Part shown: piece after piece, positions 23,541 to 36,359 of the stretch
How positions within the stretch are numbered: position 1 is the stretch's first letter
Layout of the letters: the number at the start of each line of letters is the position of its first letter
Source of the DNA: Coriaria nepalensis
Taxonomy: Eukaryota > Streptophyta > Magnoliopsida > Cucurbitales > Coriariaceae
DNA length: 64,000 bases
Direction: 5' to 3'
Assembly: GCA_027186245.1 (NCBI GenBank)
Contig: CP114495.1
Coordinates: 6,959,001-7,023,000 of the forward strand
Made by a program: the position numbers and the translations under genes
Notes under the pieces: generated by a model
What the model saw: the letters and a program-made list of their open reading frames with translations, nothing else
Databases searched by the model: none
What the model was told of the DNA's origin: nothing

Positions 23541-26500
23541 ATGCAGATGATCTCCAAGGCTTCTTCAGCCATAGCCTCCTTGCCTTGTACTAAGGTTCGT
23601 TTCTGTTTCCCTCTACCCTTTTGCGTTTTATTGTCCATTTTTCTATGTAATTTTGTACTGTCCCTTTTTCTTTGAATGAGAGAATGCGGTGCTTGATTCT
23701 CCTTCCACTTCTTCCTTTTCTGGAATATTCATGATTTTCTATGCTAAACAATTTTGGGGAATTTCAATGATATGACTATTCTGATGGGCTTGGCTTCTCT
23801 TTATTGTCTTCGAATTGTTACCCATTCGAGAGAATTAGGTCGTGTGTAAGATCACTTGGGAACTAAAATATTTTCATTTTCTTTCATGTATGTTTGGTTT
23901 ACAATTGTGAACATATGTGATCTGCGGTTCAATTTTTACTTAGGATTTTTTGCTTATTGTTACGAGTTTTTCCATCTAACTAGGCACTTGTTATGTTTGT
24001 AAGGAAGAAATATGATTTAGTTTATTTGATGACATGGGTCTCTTTTACTATATATTATAATTTGAGGGTGACAATTATTTCCTGTACAAGCAAATGGGGA
24101 CTTTTTGGGTTCTTGTTCTTTTGATTTGATATAAATTTTTGGTTATAATTTTCTCAAATTCTGTCTTCCCATGCCAGTAGCAATGCAAATTTCTGGTAAA
24201 CTGTTGTGGGTTGTATTATACATTGCATAATTTGTTCCTTTTTAGCATTTAATTTGAATGACACTTTTGTTATGTGTAGCTGAATGCTCTTTTTGGGATG
24301 CTGTGTTCTTGTTGTCTTTTATGTATGATTTAGTGACTAGAATATTCTCTAAGCAACGTTTGTGTTCATATGAGATACATTCTTGCAACAAATGCCTTCC
24401 TACTGGTTTATAATTTGTTCTCATAATTTTTCACGTTAGGTCAGTCTGACGATCTTTACATTTGTGTGTGTTTGCTTAAGTTTTCAGTATATTACTTTGT
24501 TTAGATGGAAAGGCTTTTCTTAAGAGTTCTCGAACTCCAGTTTAATCATCTCAAATTACAATCTATCATATTGCAGCGGACAAACATTTTGTGTAAATGC
24601 AATGTAACATACAGAATTCACAAAAGATAATGCTTTACTTAACTCCAGGCTGAATCTGCTATATGAAACTGGGCTGTAAAGCATTGGGGTTTGATATACG
24701 GTCATAGTGTTATATGTTTGACTGGAAACTATTTAACTCTTACTTTCTATTTCATGTTGTTAATTTAATGCATACATTTTCTCATAGGTAAGGAGCGGGC
24801 TATGTGTCTGGCCAGAGATGAGACATTTTTCCCTCAGAAAAGGCTTGTTGTATGGATTGATGCGACTCTTCTCCACACCATATAAAACCTTGCGTGGAGC
24901 TAGTAGATCCCTTAGAGTTGATCAATTTTGCAGTGTCATTAATATATCTTCCACTTTGCAAATTGAACTGGTAAGGAAATTTTAATTGGTTTTCCTTTTT
25001 TGTCTTTAATATTCCTTCTTGTTTTTATGTATGCTTTTGCAATGCATTTCCATTATCCCCCTTCACATTCCCTACAATTTTCTTTCTATTCTTGGCATTT
25101 ATATATTTGAATGTAGATTCTCCTTGGTAGGAACAAGATACCATGACTACATTCTTTTTCATACTTGATTTTAGTGTCATCCTAAAGCTAGACTGATGCT
25201 AATGTTTTCTAATACTCCATTATCTATGTTCGTTTTGATTTAAATTAATTATTCTGACAGATTTTTTGCAGAAATAATTGTTATTTTCTCTTGTTTTCTA
25301 GGTACCATGTCTTCAAGACAACTATGCTTATCTCTTACATGATATTGATACTGGTACAGTTGGCGTTGTTGATCCATCTGAACCTGTACCCATTATAAAT
25401 GCTTTGAGCAAGGAAAATCGGAATTTAACATATATACTTAATACTCATCATCATCATGATCACACTGGTGGGAATGCGGAGTTAAAATCAAGGTTTGGAG
25501 CAAAGGTATGGCTTTGTCCAATCTTTAAAATGCAATTTTCTTAGTGTTATATTCTGTTGAACTTGAATCTTAAATTCTATATACTTTTTATTAGAACATC
25601 TTGTAGTGAGACACTACTTAAGAGAAACTGTGAGGATGGTCTCTCCTTTACCCTAATGGTAGCTATGAATTTCTTAGGTGCTATATATGGCATTTCTTAT
25701 TCTCCAACCTCTTACGTAGGATGAGTTTACAGAACAATACATATACTTTTTGTAATTATCTTTGATTGAGTTGTCTACTCTTTAAAACCTTCCAGAAACC
25801 CTCTCCCTCTTCTCCTCTTCCTTTTTAATTTTCTCTTTTGCCCTCCTAAGATTGAGCTGGCGACTTTGTCTAAGCTCACTAGTTGGGCAAGCCAATGTGA
25901 TGTTTGTCAAGTGGCTCCCATTGAAGGCTGCCTATTTTCTTTAACGATATTATTTGTCCTATTTGTGAAATTTACTCTTTTGAAAAGAAATCACTTGGTT
26001 TTGACCTCATCACAAGTTTAATTAGCCACTTTTATTGAGTGGCAACAACGATTAAACATTGGATTTCGTGGGAATATTCGGGCAATAATGCATATAAATT
26101 CTTAATGAGTATTAATTTTTCTCTTTCTCAGTTGTTCTAGCACAATAAGTCAAAAAGATAATGATGTCAAATGGTTGCAAGGTCTAGTACATGAAAGAAC
26201 ACTTTGTTGGGACATGTCTTGCGTAGAGCTCTTTGTTTCCCTCAATTTCCGAGTGAGAGATTTTGTATTCTAATCCTTCCAGATATGGACTTTTCAGATG
26301 ACCCATCAGTTCTATAATCAGAAACCTTTTTTTTCTTTTGGTATTCTTGTAACTGTTTAAAAATAGATTATTTTACGAATAATTAGGACATTAGATGGGC
26401 ATACTGGGATTCAGTATTCTATCTTGGATTCCCTTTTGCAGTGTAACTCTACTCCTATTATGGCTTCAATCTCTGGCTACTTTTTGAATATTCCTATTTG

Positions 26501-29500
26501 TATACTGGTCACTATACTAGAATGAAACAAGACTGATAAAATAAAGAAGCATTTAAAATACAAGGCTAGGATTAGATATGAAGGTGGAAATAACTAATGC
26601 AGTAGTTGATGGCTTCCTAAATAGTATGTTAAGATTCCTTACATGGTGCTTTTTTAGGCTTTGTAGGACATACTTTTTCTTTTTGGTTATGTTGCTTGTC
26701 TTGAATATTTTTTTGAATGAGACTGAAACTTTTTTTTCTAACACAGCCTTTGATAACCGCTTATGTCATATGGTACACACATTTTTATCTATTTATTTAT
26801 CTATATATATGAGCATTTATTCATATATTTACTAAAGAAAGAAAAAGATAATGAAGCTATGCTAATAAGTAGCATTTTTTCATGTCAAATAACACAAGCA
26901 AGTCTCCATAAAGCTATTACTATTTGTACCGTGATCTAATGTAGGGATTTATGGAGGAATAAGTATTTCCAACTCTGTGGAGTTTGTATGAAAGTGACTG
27001 AGCTCTACCCTGTCCAGTGAATCATTTTCTATCTTGATTTTAGAGCTATACCTGGCTTATAAATTCTAACCTTTCTTTTGTTAATATTAGGTGATTGGCT
27101 CGAGAATAGATAGTGATAGGATTCCTGGCATTGATATAGCTTTGAATGATGGGGACAAGTGGATGTTTGCTGGTCATGAAGTGCTTATAATGGATACTCC
27201 TGGTCACACCCGAGGTTGTACTTCAAAACCTTATAATTTTTTTTATTGTGAAACATGTTTTTTTCCTCTTCACCAAAATAAGATCTAGTTTATAGCAATT
27301 ATTGGTCATTGTCACTGCATCATATATGCCTTTCTTGCTCTTGAACATTTTGGGGTTATGCTTAGAGTTAAAATGTGGTTTCCCTAGTTCATAATTTTAA
27401 ATCCGGTTCTCTAATTCATGTGACTAAACTATTGTCTCCCCCCTAATATAAGTGTCCATTTTATTCATTAATTAGTTTTATGCCAGGGTTTAATTTTTTA
27501 GATGATGAAGAAGTCATAAGACTTCTTGAGCTACTACTAACAGTTCTGTAAAGATAATTATAATTACAAGTACCTAGTATTTACCATTCAAATATAAAAG
27601 TGATCAACAGTTTTTTTTCTTTTTTCCCAAAGGGAAGGATAGTTATGACATATGGTGGTAGACATAATTACAAATATACGAGACTTGGGGGAGGGGAGAG
27701 ATAATAATGTATAAACCAACAATAGTGTGAATAAATGGTGTCTTTATTGTTATTTTGGCTAAACCCTGTTATGTTTTAGTAGATCTTCCAGTTGTAGTTA
27801 GTTTTGTTTGAGAGGACTATTTTACCCCTTAGACCTCACCCATGGTTACTTACCAACTAATGTAGTACAAAACAATAATTAGTGTTTTCTGTGATCAGCA
27901 AGTCTGCTAAAATCTCAGCCGCTACCTTCTCTATCCCTTTAAAATCTAAAAATGAATCAAGCTTTCCTCAGCTTCTTGAGGGAGTAGTCTAGGAATTTCT
28001 GAGCACAGTTGGAAAGTCTCTTTGCATTTTCTTTCAGAAATCGAAGAGAGTAACTCCTCAATAGGGTTTCCTTTCTCAATAATATATTGGTGCTCCTTTA
28101 TGATGATTGGGATCGATAAGTGAAAAATAACTGTTATGACCCAAAACTTAAAACTATGATTATATGACTAGAGTAGCCAAAAAGTAAAAGCCCTAAACTC
28201 AGCTGGTTTCAAGGACTTGATCAATCATTCATATATATATTTTTGGGGTCGTAGGAACAATCATTCATATTGAATGACTAACTTTTACATGATGCGAGAA
28301 TCATTCTGTTAAGTTGCTTAAGAATAATTCTTGCACCTACACTTTGTCGGTATTGAATTAAGCTGACTTCTCTGGTTAGTTTGCTCAGAGATGCCTAGGC
28401 GTATTTTCCCCCAAAATGATAATATAATAGAGGTTATGTAGAGCTATTGAAATTAAAAATAATTTAATAAATAAATAAATAAAAAGGAAAGGTCTTAAGA
28501 TTCTTGGAATTAGGTGTTTTAAGTAGCTTACTTTCGTATAGTGATGTAGAATTGATAGGTAGTTGTAGATATTGATATAAGCTGGTACGCCATGAATTGA
28601 TCCCTCATTACTATCTTATTTGTATTCACATCTAGGGAATTCTTCAAGTCATCTGCTAAGTTGGAAACTCAATCTTTTTTGTTTTCGTCATATATGGTGA
28701 TAAGATGCAAATGGCCCATAATCTTCCATTATCGAGCATGTTTATGGGAGAAAAAGGTCCTAGGGTCCTACATACGAAAAGATAGCTGCTTTCGACATTG
28801 CTGTGTTGCTGTTCACGTTAATCTTAAGTACTCTGTTATATTGAAAAGCTTGTTTTGTCTCAATATAGTCTTGAACCATGCTTAGAATATTTAGCTCAAC
28901 AGACGCAAAATGTTGTTATTGGGCCAGTATTCCAGTTGTTGAAATTGTAGAATACGAGCCAGATAATATAAAAAGGTATTACAAACAACAGAAAGCTCCA
29001 TCTGCTGCTTGTTATGGTAGATATGCTAGATAATTAGTTTACCATCATGATTTTACAGCCATTATCAAAATATTCCAACACAATTTGTTATTATTACTTA
29101 GTCATTCAACTCTGTCTCAAGTGCAAAAAACCCCTTCTGTGATTCTATCAATTTGCTCTTCGAATTGGTCATGTTTAGGTCACATTGAAGATTCAAACAG
29201 TCATTTGATTTGGCTCATTTCACGTTAGATACTTTAAAATGTTTTTTTATTTGGTCAGATTTATACTTTATCATGATAAAATGAAGAGTGAAATTAGGTT
29301 AACAGTATGTAGAAATCTGTCAAATAGACATTATAATCAAAGTGGAGGTCAATTGGGTTGGGCCAAATGGTGTGTATTGGCCATGTAATAACCCTCTAAA
29401 ACTCAATTTCATCTAGAGGGTGTTAGTCGATTGTTGTGAGTAGGGACTTAACTTCAGGTGAATGAAATGTAATTTATCACTTAGTAAACATCATCTTGTG

Positions 29501-31555
29501 TGCTTAAACTCCTGTCAGATTCCTCTTGCTTAAAGATGATGCATAAATATGCTTGTGTTCTGGATTTATGTTAGCTGCCTCTTTTTCTGACTTCCTGTAT
29601 TGCTTTTTACTGCTGTAGGTCATATTAGTTTCTATTTTCCTGGATCAGGAGCTATCTTCACAGGAGATACTTTATTTAGCTTATCTTGTGGCAAGCTCTT
29701 TGAAGGAACTCCTGAACAGGTAATCACATAAAATCCTTGCTTGTTGTCAATTATTATGGGATGTTAATTATCATATGCTATCTCATTTGTTATATGAATC
29801 TATCTATTGTCGAGCCTCATGAGTTTGAGGTCAATGTTTGTTTGTTTGTTTGTATATATATATATGTATATTTTTTTCCCCCTCCCTTTTAATTATCATT
29901 GGTTGTTGGGCCAACAAATATCGGCTTTGTGGCTGAAAAAAAAATGGCTTTGAAGTGTTGCTGTGAGGGTCCTAATATTATTCCAAATTATTATTGCTAC
30001 TATGATGTTAATGGGGGAAAATAAAATAAAAGAGAGAGAGAGAAGAACACTTGATGGTTTTTGATAGTGCTTCAGTTCTTATTGCTTAAGAATGATTTTG
30101 TTATGGTTATTCTCGTGCTTTATGTGCTTACAGTTTTTCTTTTTCTTCGTTATAGATGCTAGCATCGCTTAATAAGATTGTGGCTCTGCCGGACGATACA
30201 AATATTTTCTGCGGTCACGAGTATACCTTGGTTAGTCGTTAACTTCCTGCTATCTTTTCTATTTATACTATGTACTTCTTTTCCTTGGAAGCTCGGAAGT
30301 GTTGAGGGTAATTTAACCTTAGATTCTCTCATTTGGCAGAGTAATTCAAAATTCGCCTTGTCTATAGAACCCAATAATGAGGATCTCAAGTCGTATGCAG
30401 CCCATATAGTGAATCTCCGCGGCAAGGGTTTGCCTACGGTAAATTAATTCTCTTAGACTGTTGTTTCCTTTGTCACGATATTTTGTGCCTGCCTGATTAA
30501 CATTTTTGAGAACTCTTTTTTTATTTCAATTTAACATACAACTTACCAACTTTTCCAAACTCAGGAAAAAACACATGTATTTTGATCCATTTACATAGAT
30601 AAGAATTCAAAACACCAGTTTTCAAATTCCAATTTCCCAACTTAAAAACCACGAAAAGCAAATAGACCTTGATTTAATCTATTTGCAGGGAGGTTTAAAA
30701 TCAAATAATAATTATTTGGATCTTAGGAATTGAGAGTATAGAATTCCATTTTGAGTCGAAGTTAACATTCAATTTACCCAGCACTGTTTGTCAAGCATGT
30801 ATCTAGATAACATATTGCAAAATTCCTCAACCTTTTTGTATCCTAGGTAATAAAAAATTCAAGATGAAAGGGGCTTTGGTTAATAATTAAAAATTTGGGG
30901 GCTAATTGAGATCTTGCCTGGAAAAACATGAGCGTTAATGATATATACTCCTTTTGTATAGGATTGCAGAAACTAGGAAACAACAATAATGCGAAGAAAA
31001 AACTAAATTAATGATTTGATTTTGATAAGATATGACAAGATATGACCAACTATGCATTTATTTAATCTCTTTACTCCCACAAAATAAATAACATTTTTGA
31101 CTGAGTGAAAGTATATAAATTTGTGTAAACGAGAGGGTCAATCAAGAATCAATATTATTTAGAAATCTCAGGATCTAAGTGTAATTTGTCCAAAAGACTT
31201 TGTAATGTATAGATCTTGTAATTTGGAAATGGCGATTGAGATGTAAGTTGTAATACATTCAGGTGACAAACTTTTGTTTACCCAAATTTCAATTTTAAAA
31301 GACCATCCAGATGAAGCTCGATTCGGATAGTCTTAATTAGCTCAAGGGTTTTATATTTTGCGAGATGATATTTCCTTTGACCAAATTTGGCTATGATATT
31401 TCTCTCAGATTCCCACAACTCTAAAGACGGAGAAGCTGTGTAATCCTTTTCTTCGTACTTCAAGTATAGATATCAGAAAGTCGTTAAATATCCCGGAAGC
31501 AGCTGATGATGCCGAAACTTTAGGCCTAATTCGACAAGCCAAGGATAACTTTTAG
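23541..31555 (+). CDS. GLX2-5: Hydroxyacylglutathione hydrolase (glyoxalase II), organellar type
   Basis: Eight exons: 23541-23594, 24788-24970, 25302-25505, 27091-27214, 29619-29719, 30156-30230, 30340-30438 and 31409-31555, all with GT-AG introns and consistent phase, giving 328 residues. The enzyme hydrolyses S-D-lactoylglutathione to D-lactate and glutathione, the second step of methylglyoxal detoxification. The metallo-beta-lactamase signature THHHHDH (residues 127-133) and the remaining metal ligands (His in PGHTRGH about 186-190, Asp205 in TGDTLF, His243 in CGHEYT) are all present, unlike the altered GLX2-1 type. The start, and endings such as [20 protein letters not shown], fit Arabidopsis GLX2-4/GLX2-5. 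About 75 N-terminal residues, Arg/Ser/Leu-rich and poor in acid, look like an organelle transit peptide. An alternative start is Met3. Introns 3 and 4 are long (1.6 and 2.4 kb). Probably functional. Confidence 0.93.
27215..29618. other. Large intron 4 of the glyoxalase II gene, nothing recognised
   Basis: The 2.4-kb intron holds T-rich sequence without recognisable transposon ends or coding similarity. The reading frame that runs 25 codons past the exon (to 27288) is simply intron read-through. An open frame at 28661-28885 shows no family resemblance. Confidence 0.5.
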
Positions 31556-31849
31556 AATCTCTTCTGGGAAAATCCTCTTCAATTCAGTTCGGTGTTTATA
31601 GTAAAATACGTCATCTGTTGCTTTTGAAATAAACTTGCTTAGATCTAATTCCAAGGGAGCTAGTCATCAATTTTTTTTTTTCTTTTTTTTTTGTCTATTT
31701 CTGTACAATATGTATTTGATTTTTGATGATGGTGATGAAACCATAATGCATTGAAGGATTTATCAAGGGAAAAGGATAAATCATGGGGAAAGAAAGGTGC
31801 AATGCGCATGAGATATTATCTAGTGCTCGATAATTATGCTTATTACACA
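31556..31849 (+). other. 3' flank of the glyoxalase II gene
   Basis: T-rich 3' untranslated-type sequence with a run of T at 31672-31691 and an AATAAA variant nearby (AAATAAAC at 31627). No coding similarity. Confidence 0.45.
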
Positions 31850-32030
31850 TTCTTCTTGGTTGGTTGGTTTTCTGTTGAGAATTTTGAACGGCGGTCGATG
31901 GTCACTAATGAGCAATTCTCTGAGCCTTAAACTCTGGCGCATGGATCGGTTGATCCAAGAGCTGGAGTTCTGGAAAGGTTCGTTCTGGATCCAAATTCAT
32001 AACCTCCCGAGGGAGATGATTTTGGAGCTG
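31850..32030 (+). mobile_element. DUF4283-like scrap, probable LINE ORF1 remnant
   Basis: One frame reads LLRILNGGRWSLMSNSLSLK and then KGSFWIQIHNLPREM. This matches the pattern of DUF4283 (a GGPW-type motif, then a SFWVQIHGLP-type motif), found N-terminal in ORF1 of many plant LINEs and LINE-derived genes. Only about 60 residues are left and both sides are non-coding. Confidence 0.6.
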
Positions 32031-32059
32031 ATTCGGATAATTAGTTTAATATATATATA

Positions 32060-32839
32060 TTTTTTTTTTTGGCCAAAATGATAATTAATTGAAATGGAGG
32101 ACCTGAAATCAAATTGTATGCGCTTTTTGAACTTCTTGCGAGTATAATTGATAGCTGTGGAAATGATATAAATCTAAATTCGAAGGGAGAAAATATAAAT
32201 GAAAATTTTAAATTGGGTTAAATTTAAAAAAATTTAAAATTCTTTGAATCGCTTAAAAATCATAACAGTCACATGATATCTGAATATGTAATAGCGAAAA
32301 TTTTATTTTTCTCTTTTTTAAAAATTAAAAAAAAAATAATGAAGTTATCAAAATATCCTTATACCTACTACCTACCTTTGGTCGAAAAAAATTGAAAAAA
32401 GTCTTTTTCACCTCACATGTTCTCACGTTTTTTTTAAATACAAATTTAGATCATTCCTCTTCACTTTAATATTTCGATTGTTGCTTTCGTTCTTTTCTAA
32501 GAAAATTTCAATCCCTCTCCGACATTCTTCTTTCCTGTGTAGCTCTTCACACATCAAGTTTCATATAAAGTTTCATAATGGAGCTGTGTTTTTGTCTTTC
32601 TCGGTATATGTTCATGCTTTTCGTTTCTCTTTTACTGGTTGAATCGTCATAATCGAAAAGCATTTTGAATTGTTATTTGTTATTTTAGTGTTTTCATTTT
32701 ATTCGAGATTGGAAAAACTAAGCGAGATATGAGAAAAATAAGTGAGATGTAAAATCTCAACATTCCGAATGGTTTTTACGACCAAAAAAAATGTAATGTT
32801 GTCTTTGTACCATTGAATTTGGCATTTAAAGTTTATGGT
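32060..32839. other. AT-rich intergenic stretch
   Basis: Contains A/T homopolymers (near 32060 and 32320) and no recognised gene or repeat family. Confidence 0.4.
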
Positions 32840-33235
32840 TAAGAGTTTAAAATTTAAGATTCAGGATTTATAGTCTAGTATTTAGAGTTTAGGTTTTAGG
32901 GTTCAAAATTTATGATCTAGGCTATATGGTTTAAGCGTTTAAGATTTAAGGTTTATGGTATATAGTTTTAAGATTTAGAGTCTAGGTAAGATTTGATGTT
33001 TAAGGTTTCGGTTAACCTTCATCATAAACCATAAACTTTAAACATTAACCATAAACATTAGATATTAACCCTAAACTAAACTTTAAATATTAAATCATAA
33101 ACTCTAAATATTAATCCTAAACCTAATCCTTAAACTTTAACCTTTAATCTAAACCTTAAATATTAATCTAACCATTAACTCTAAACACTATCTTTAAACC
33201 CTAAATACTAACCTTAAACCATAATCTGTAAGTCT
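32840..33235. repeat. Inverted degenerate telomere-like repeat
   Basis: From 32840 to about 33010 the plus strand is rich in TTTAGG/TTTAAGGTTTA variants with one exact TTTTAGGGTT near 32895. From about 33020 to 33235 it switches to the complementary CCTAAA/AACCATAAA variants, with exact AACCCTAAA near 33067 and AAACCCTAAA near 33197. The two halves form a large imperfect inverted arrangement centred near 33015. The unit is loose (6-8 bp) and heavily mutated. Confidence 0.55.
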
Positions 33236-33236
33236 A

Positions 33237-33535
33237 TGTGATCTCATCTCGATTGCTAGATGAGTACTTTCAAGATCCATTGAACCATAAATGTGATCTC
33301 ATTGCTAGATGTGATCTCATCTATGTGATCTCATTTCGCTTGCTTGAAAAGTACTTTCAAGATCTATCGAACTCTCAAGATAATGTCATAGAGACTTAGA
33401 TATCTTTGTAATCTAATCTAGAATGCTCGATGGATGTTTTTAAAACTCATCAAACCCTCGAGATATGATCATAGAGACTTAGTCTTTGTGATCTCATCTC
33501 GCTTACTCGATGATTACTTTTGATCCCCATCGTAT
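33237..33535. repeat. Imperfect 80-bp tandem repeat, about 3.6 copies
   Basis: Units begin near 33237, 33323, 33402 and 33484 with variants of CTTTGTGATCTCATCTCG, followed by TGCTCGATGA, TACTTT, AGATCCATCGAACC and CATAGAGACTTAG blocks. Spacing is 79-86 bp. The last copy is cut after GATCCCCATCG. It starts immediately after the telomere-like stretch. No coding capacity. Confidence 0.7.
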
Positions 33536-34019
33536 TAAGGAAGAATCATCACAACTTGGCACAAAAGAATCAAGTCAACCAGATTAGCATTAAATCCATA
33601 ATCCAATGACCTCTATTGCTGAATAATCTTAGGCTTGTGTTTCCTATTTTTCCTCTTATGTAAAATACTCTCCAGATCTGCTAGCCACTGTCTATATGTG
33701 TATATGCTTGACATATTGTTAACACAATGTGTGTGTTTTTAATCCCATATCAACCCGGGCCACTTATGTGAAGAATTATCTACCAAAAAATACTTATTGG
33801 GCCGACGTGTAGTTTTTATGAAGAATCCTTTCCCTTTGCCTCATCCCTTCCACGTCCCCTCTTGCTCGATCGTGACTTTATGCCACCATCAGCTCCGCCG
33901 CATAGCTTGCTGCCCGGACCAGCTTCCCCGCCGCAGGGATCTTCTCTGGTCTTGCATTCTCCAGGTATTTCTTCAAACCCATCTCCGGTCCCTCTAGAAT
34001 CGGTCACTGCTTCTTCTTC
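33536..34019. other. Intergenic; Pro/Cys-rich frames of unknown nature
   Basis: Two overlapping open frames on opposite strands at 33797-34007 arise from GC-richer sequence (TCCGCCGCATAGC). I recognise neither. The stretch may be the spacer between integrase and reverse transcriptase of the copia remnant that follows. Confidence 0.3.
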
Positions 34020-34990
34020 AAATTGAACTCTCCTTCTCCTACTAGTCCTAATTTCCTCCCTAATTTGCCCACTGCCAGTCCATATTTCACGCCTATTTCA
34101 CCAAATTCACCCTCTGCTCACTCCACTCCAGAAGTCGCCCAAAATTCAGACCTTTCCCCTTCTACCCGAACTCACACTATGACACGAGCTATGTAACATT
34201 CATAAGCCCAAACAAATCTTCTGTCACTAAACACCTGTTACCCCCATCCCTAGAGCCTACGTGTGTTAGTCAGGCCATTCTTATCCACATTGGCGAGATG
34301 CCATGAGCAACGAACTGACAGCCCTTATGCGTTATGGAACATGGGTTCTTGTTCCGAAACCTCTGAATTGTAATTTAATTGGCTACAAATGGGTATTCTG
34401 AATTAAACGTCATGATAATGGTTCTATTGACATATACAAGGCGCGTCTCGTCGCCAAAGGCTTCTCATAGCACCATGGAATAGATTATAAGGAGACTTTT
34501 AGTCTGGTTGTTAAGTCTGGTTGTTAAACCAGCAACTATTCGAACTGTTCTAACGTTAGCTGTGATGTAAGGCTGGATCTTACGGCAACTTGATGTCAAC
34601 AACGCATTACTTCACGGTCATTTGGTCGAAACAGTTTACATGCGCCAACATCCCGGCTTTCCAGATAGCTCTAATCCGGACTCTGTCTGTAAGCTTCAAA
34701 AGTTGCTTTACGGCCTCAAGCAAGCACCACGTGCCTGGTATTCTGCCCTCAAATCAACTCTCTTGGCTTTCGATTTCAAAAATTCTCGGGGAGATTCTTC
34801 ATTATTCATTTACAACACTGCTAGTGCCATATGTTATTTTTTGGTTTATGTCGACGACCTTGTGATTACCGGTAATTCGATTGCTTTCGTGAATGACATC
34901 ATTGATCGACTTGAGCAATAATTCTCCATCAAGGACATGGGTCCTTTTCATTACTTCGTCGGTGTTGAGGTTGATATAAAAAGGTGACCG
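34020..34990 (+). mobile_element. Ty1-copia reverse transcriptase remnant
   Basis: A Pro/Ser-rich spacer (34030-34190) leads into HWRDAMSNELTAL, GTWVLVPKPLN, YKWVF, YKARLVAKGFS, LRQLDVNNALLHGHL, VCKLQKLLYGLKQAPRAWY and YFLVYVDDLVITGN, and ends near FHYFVGVEV. This is the canonical copia RT order, with YVDD intact, but with at least three stops and a short direct duplication (TCTGGTTGTTAA near 34503-34530). Integrase and RNase H are missing on either side. The open part at 34622-34921 is the longest. Confidence 0.88.
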
Positions 34991-35150
34991 GCCAAAAATG
35001 TCAGCTTTATATATATTTGGATCTTAAGTCAACTCTATTCTTATCCCCAATTGCACTGATATTTCTTCTGAATGAAAGCAGAAAATTATTCAGTAAAGAG
35101 TTTCTACTCTATAAGAAAGAAAACAAGGGAAAAGTAGAGCACCTAGTAGG

Positions 35151-35903
35151 TCAATGACAGCTGAAAATGAACTGAGAGCCTGAAACTATGAGGGAGAAAT
35201 CAGCAAGTATGTGATTAAAAGCAGATACTGACTGGTTGATAAAACCAAATTCAATTTTTCCTGCAAAAAACATAGGAGCAACAACAGCTGCAGGAAGAAT
35301 CTGAATAAGAATGCGGTAGCCATTGGTGACGAACTCGAGATTTCTGGATGCTATTAGTAATTTCTGCAAAGCAAAATAGGCCAATTACATCATAAGCATC
35401 ATGTCAATATGGCAAGAATAGATCCATTAGCAACATAACTAAAGCAACAGATTTATCCAATTCAGTTAAATATTCAACGACCTAAATTCAAGATTAAAAA
35501 TAGATGAAAATAATTTAGATTCATCATAAAGATTGATAGAGATAGCATGCCTTAGAATAGACAGCAACTGCCAACAGATTGTGGTTTGTCTATGGTAGTC
35601 GTGTAAACAAAAAGCATCTAACCTTTCAAACTAAAACACTAGTAGCAGTTCCCCCTATAGAATAAACAAGAAGATCAACAAACAGTGGAGGATATATGCC
35701 ATAGAGTATGTTACTGAAAGATATCAAGTCAATGACAGAATTGAAAATAGTCAATGATAATGAAAGTGCTGTCCCGTGAAAGAATTGAGGTCATCAACAA
35801 TTCTCTGATCTGGGTTGTCAATTATGGATTGGGATTGCATTTTGTAAAACGTCTGATTCTTTAGATATCGCTTCATGTAATATTCTGTCATCCAAGACCT
35901 CCA
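35151..35903 (-). pseudogene. ABCD2-type transporter exons, copy 3 (transmembrane part)
   Basis: Two exons in correct order. 35903-35620 encodes RSWMTEYYMKRYLKNQTF, then IDNPDQRIVDDLNSFTG, a one-base frameshift, then ISFSNILYGIYPPLF and VYSIGGTATSV. 35384-35180 encodes LLIASRNLEF, NGYRILIQILPAAVVAPMFF and NQSVSAFNHILADFSLIV. These match the membrane domain of plant ABCD2 (chloroplast-annotated member of the peroxisomal ABC half-transporter family). The linking segment between the exons is lost. The left exon border at about 35904 is a mid-exon junction with gag sequence, not a splice site. Non-functional. Confidence 0.85.
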
Positions 35904-36270
35904 ACAAAAGAGTAGTCACAAGGGTGACAAGGGTAAAGGTGGGAGAGACACTAAGGGAAGCTTCAACAATGATCTCAAGGAGGGAACTAGCGAACCCCTA
36001 AGCAAAAAGGGGAATAGCAAGTGTGGTGCTAAGTCATCCAAGGCTAAGAAGTTGAAGTGTTTTCTATGCAAGGATCTGCACATTGTCCAAGAATGCCCAA
36101 TTTGGCGAAATTTTCTTGCACTTGTCAAGGAGGACGATGGGCAATGAGAGATGCGAAAATGGGTTCATTGTGTCTCCTCGGCGCACGTAAGGCTAAGATC
36201 TTCAAAATATTCAAAGTGCCAATGAAAGATGTTATAACATCTATGCTTTTGATAATGTCAAAATAAGTGT
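35904..36270 (+). mobile_element. Ty3-gypsy gag C-terminal scrap
   Basis: Plus strand, a Lys/Gly/Ser-rich stretch is followed by CFLCKDLHIVQECPIW, a CCHC zinc knuckle with one residue missing before the His (C-x2-C-x3-H-x4-C). After a frameshift comes MGSLCLLGARKAKIFK, the conserved block that follows the knuckle in many plant gypsy gag proteins. It begins within a few bases of a broken ABCD2 exon on the other strand. Confidence 0.75.
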
Positions 36271-36359
36271 CATAGACATGCAAGCACGGCTTACACAAAC
36301 AAATTATTCGATGTGCTGAATCATCTTAATTTATATTGTATACCAAATGAAAAGGGTCA

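Noticed and set aside
30159..30447. Open frames on both strands across exons 6 and 7 of the glyoxalase II gene
   Set aside because: They read through the 109-bp intron 6 or are antisense; the spliced product explains the conserved motifs.
34590..34865. 91-codon frame overlapping the copia reverse transcriptase
   Set aside because: It is out of frame with the RT motifs (LLYGLKQAPRAWY, YVDD) and therefore a shadow.
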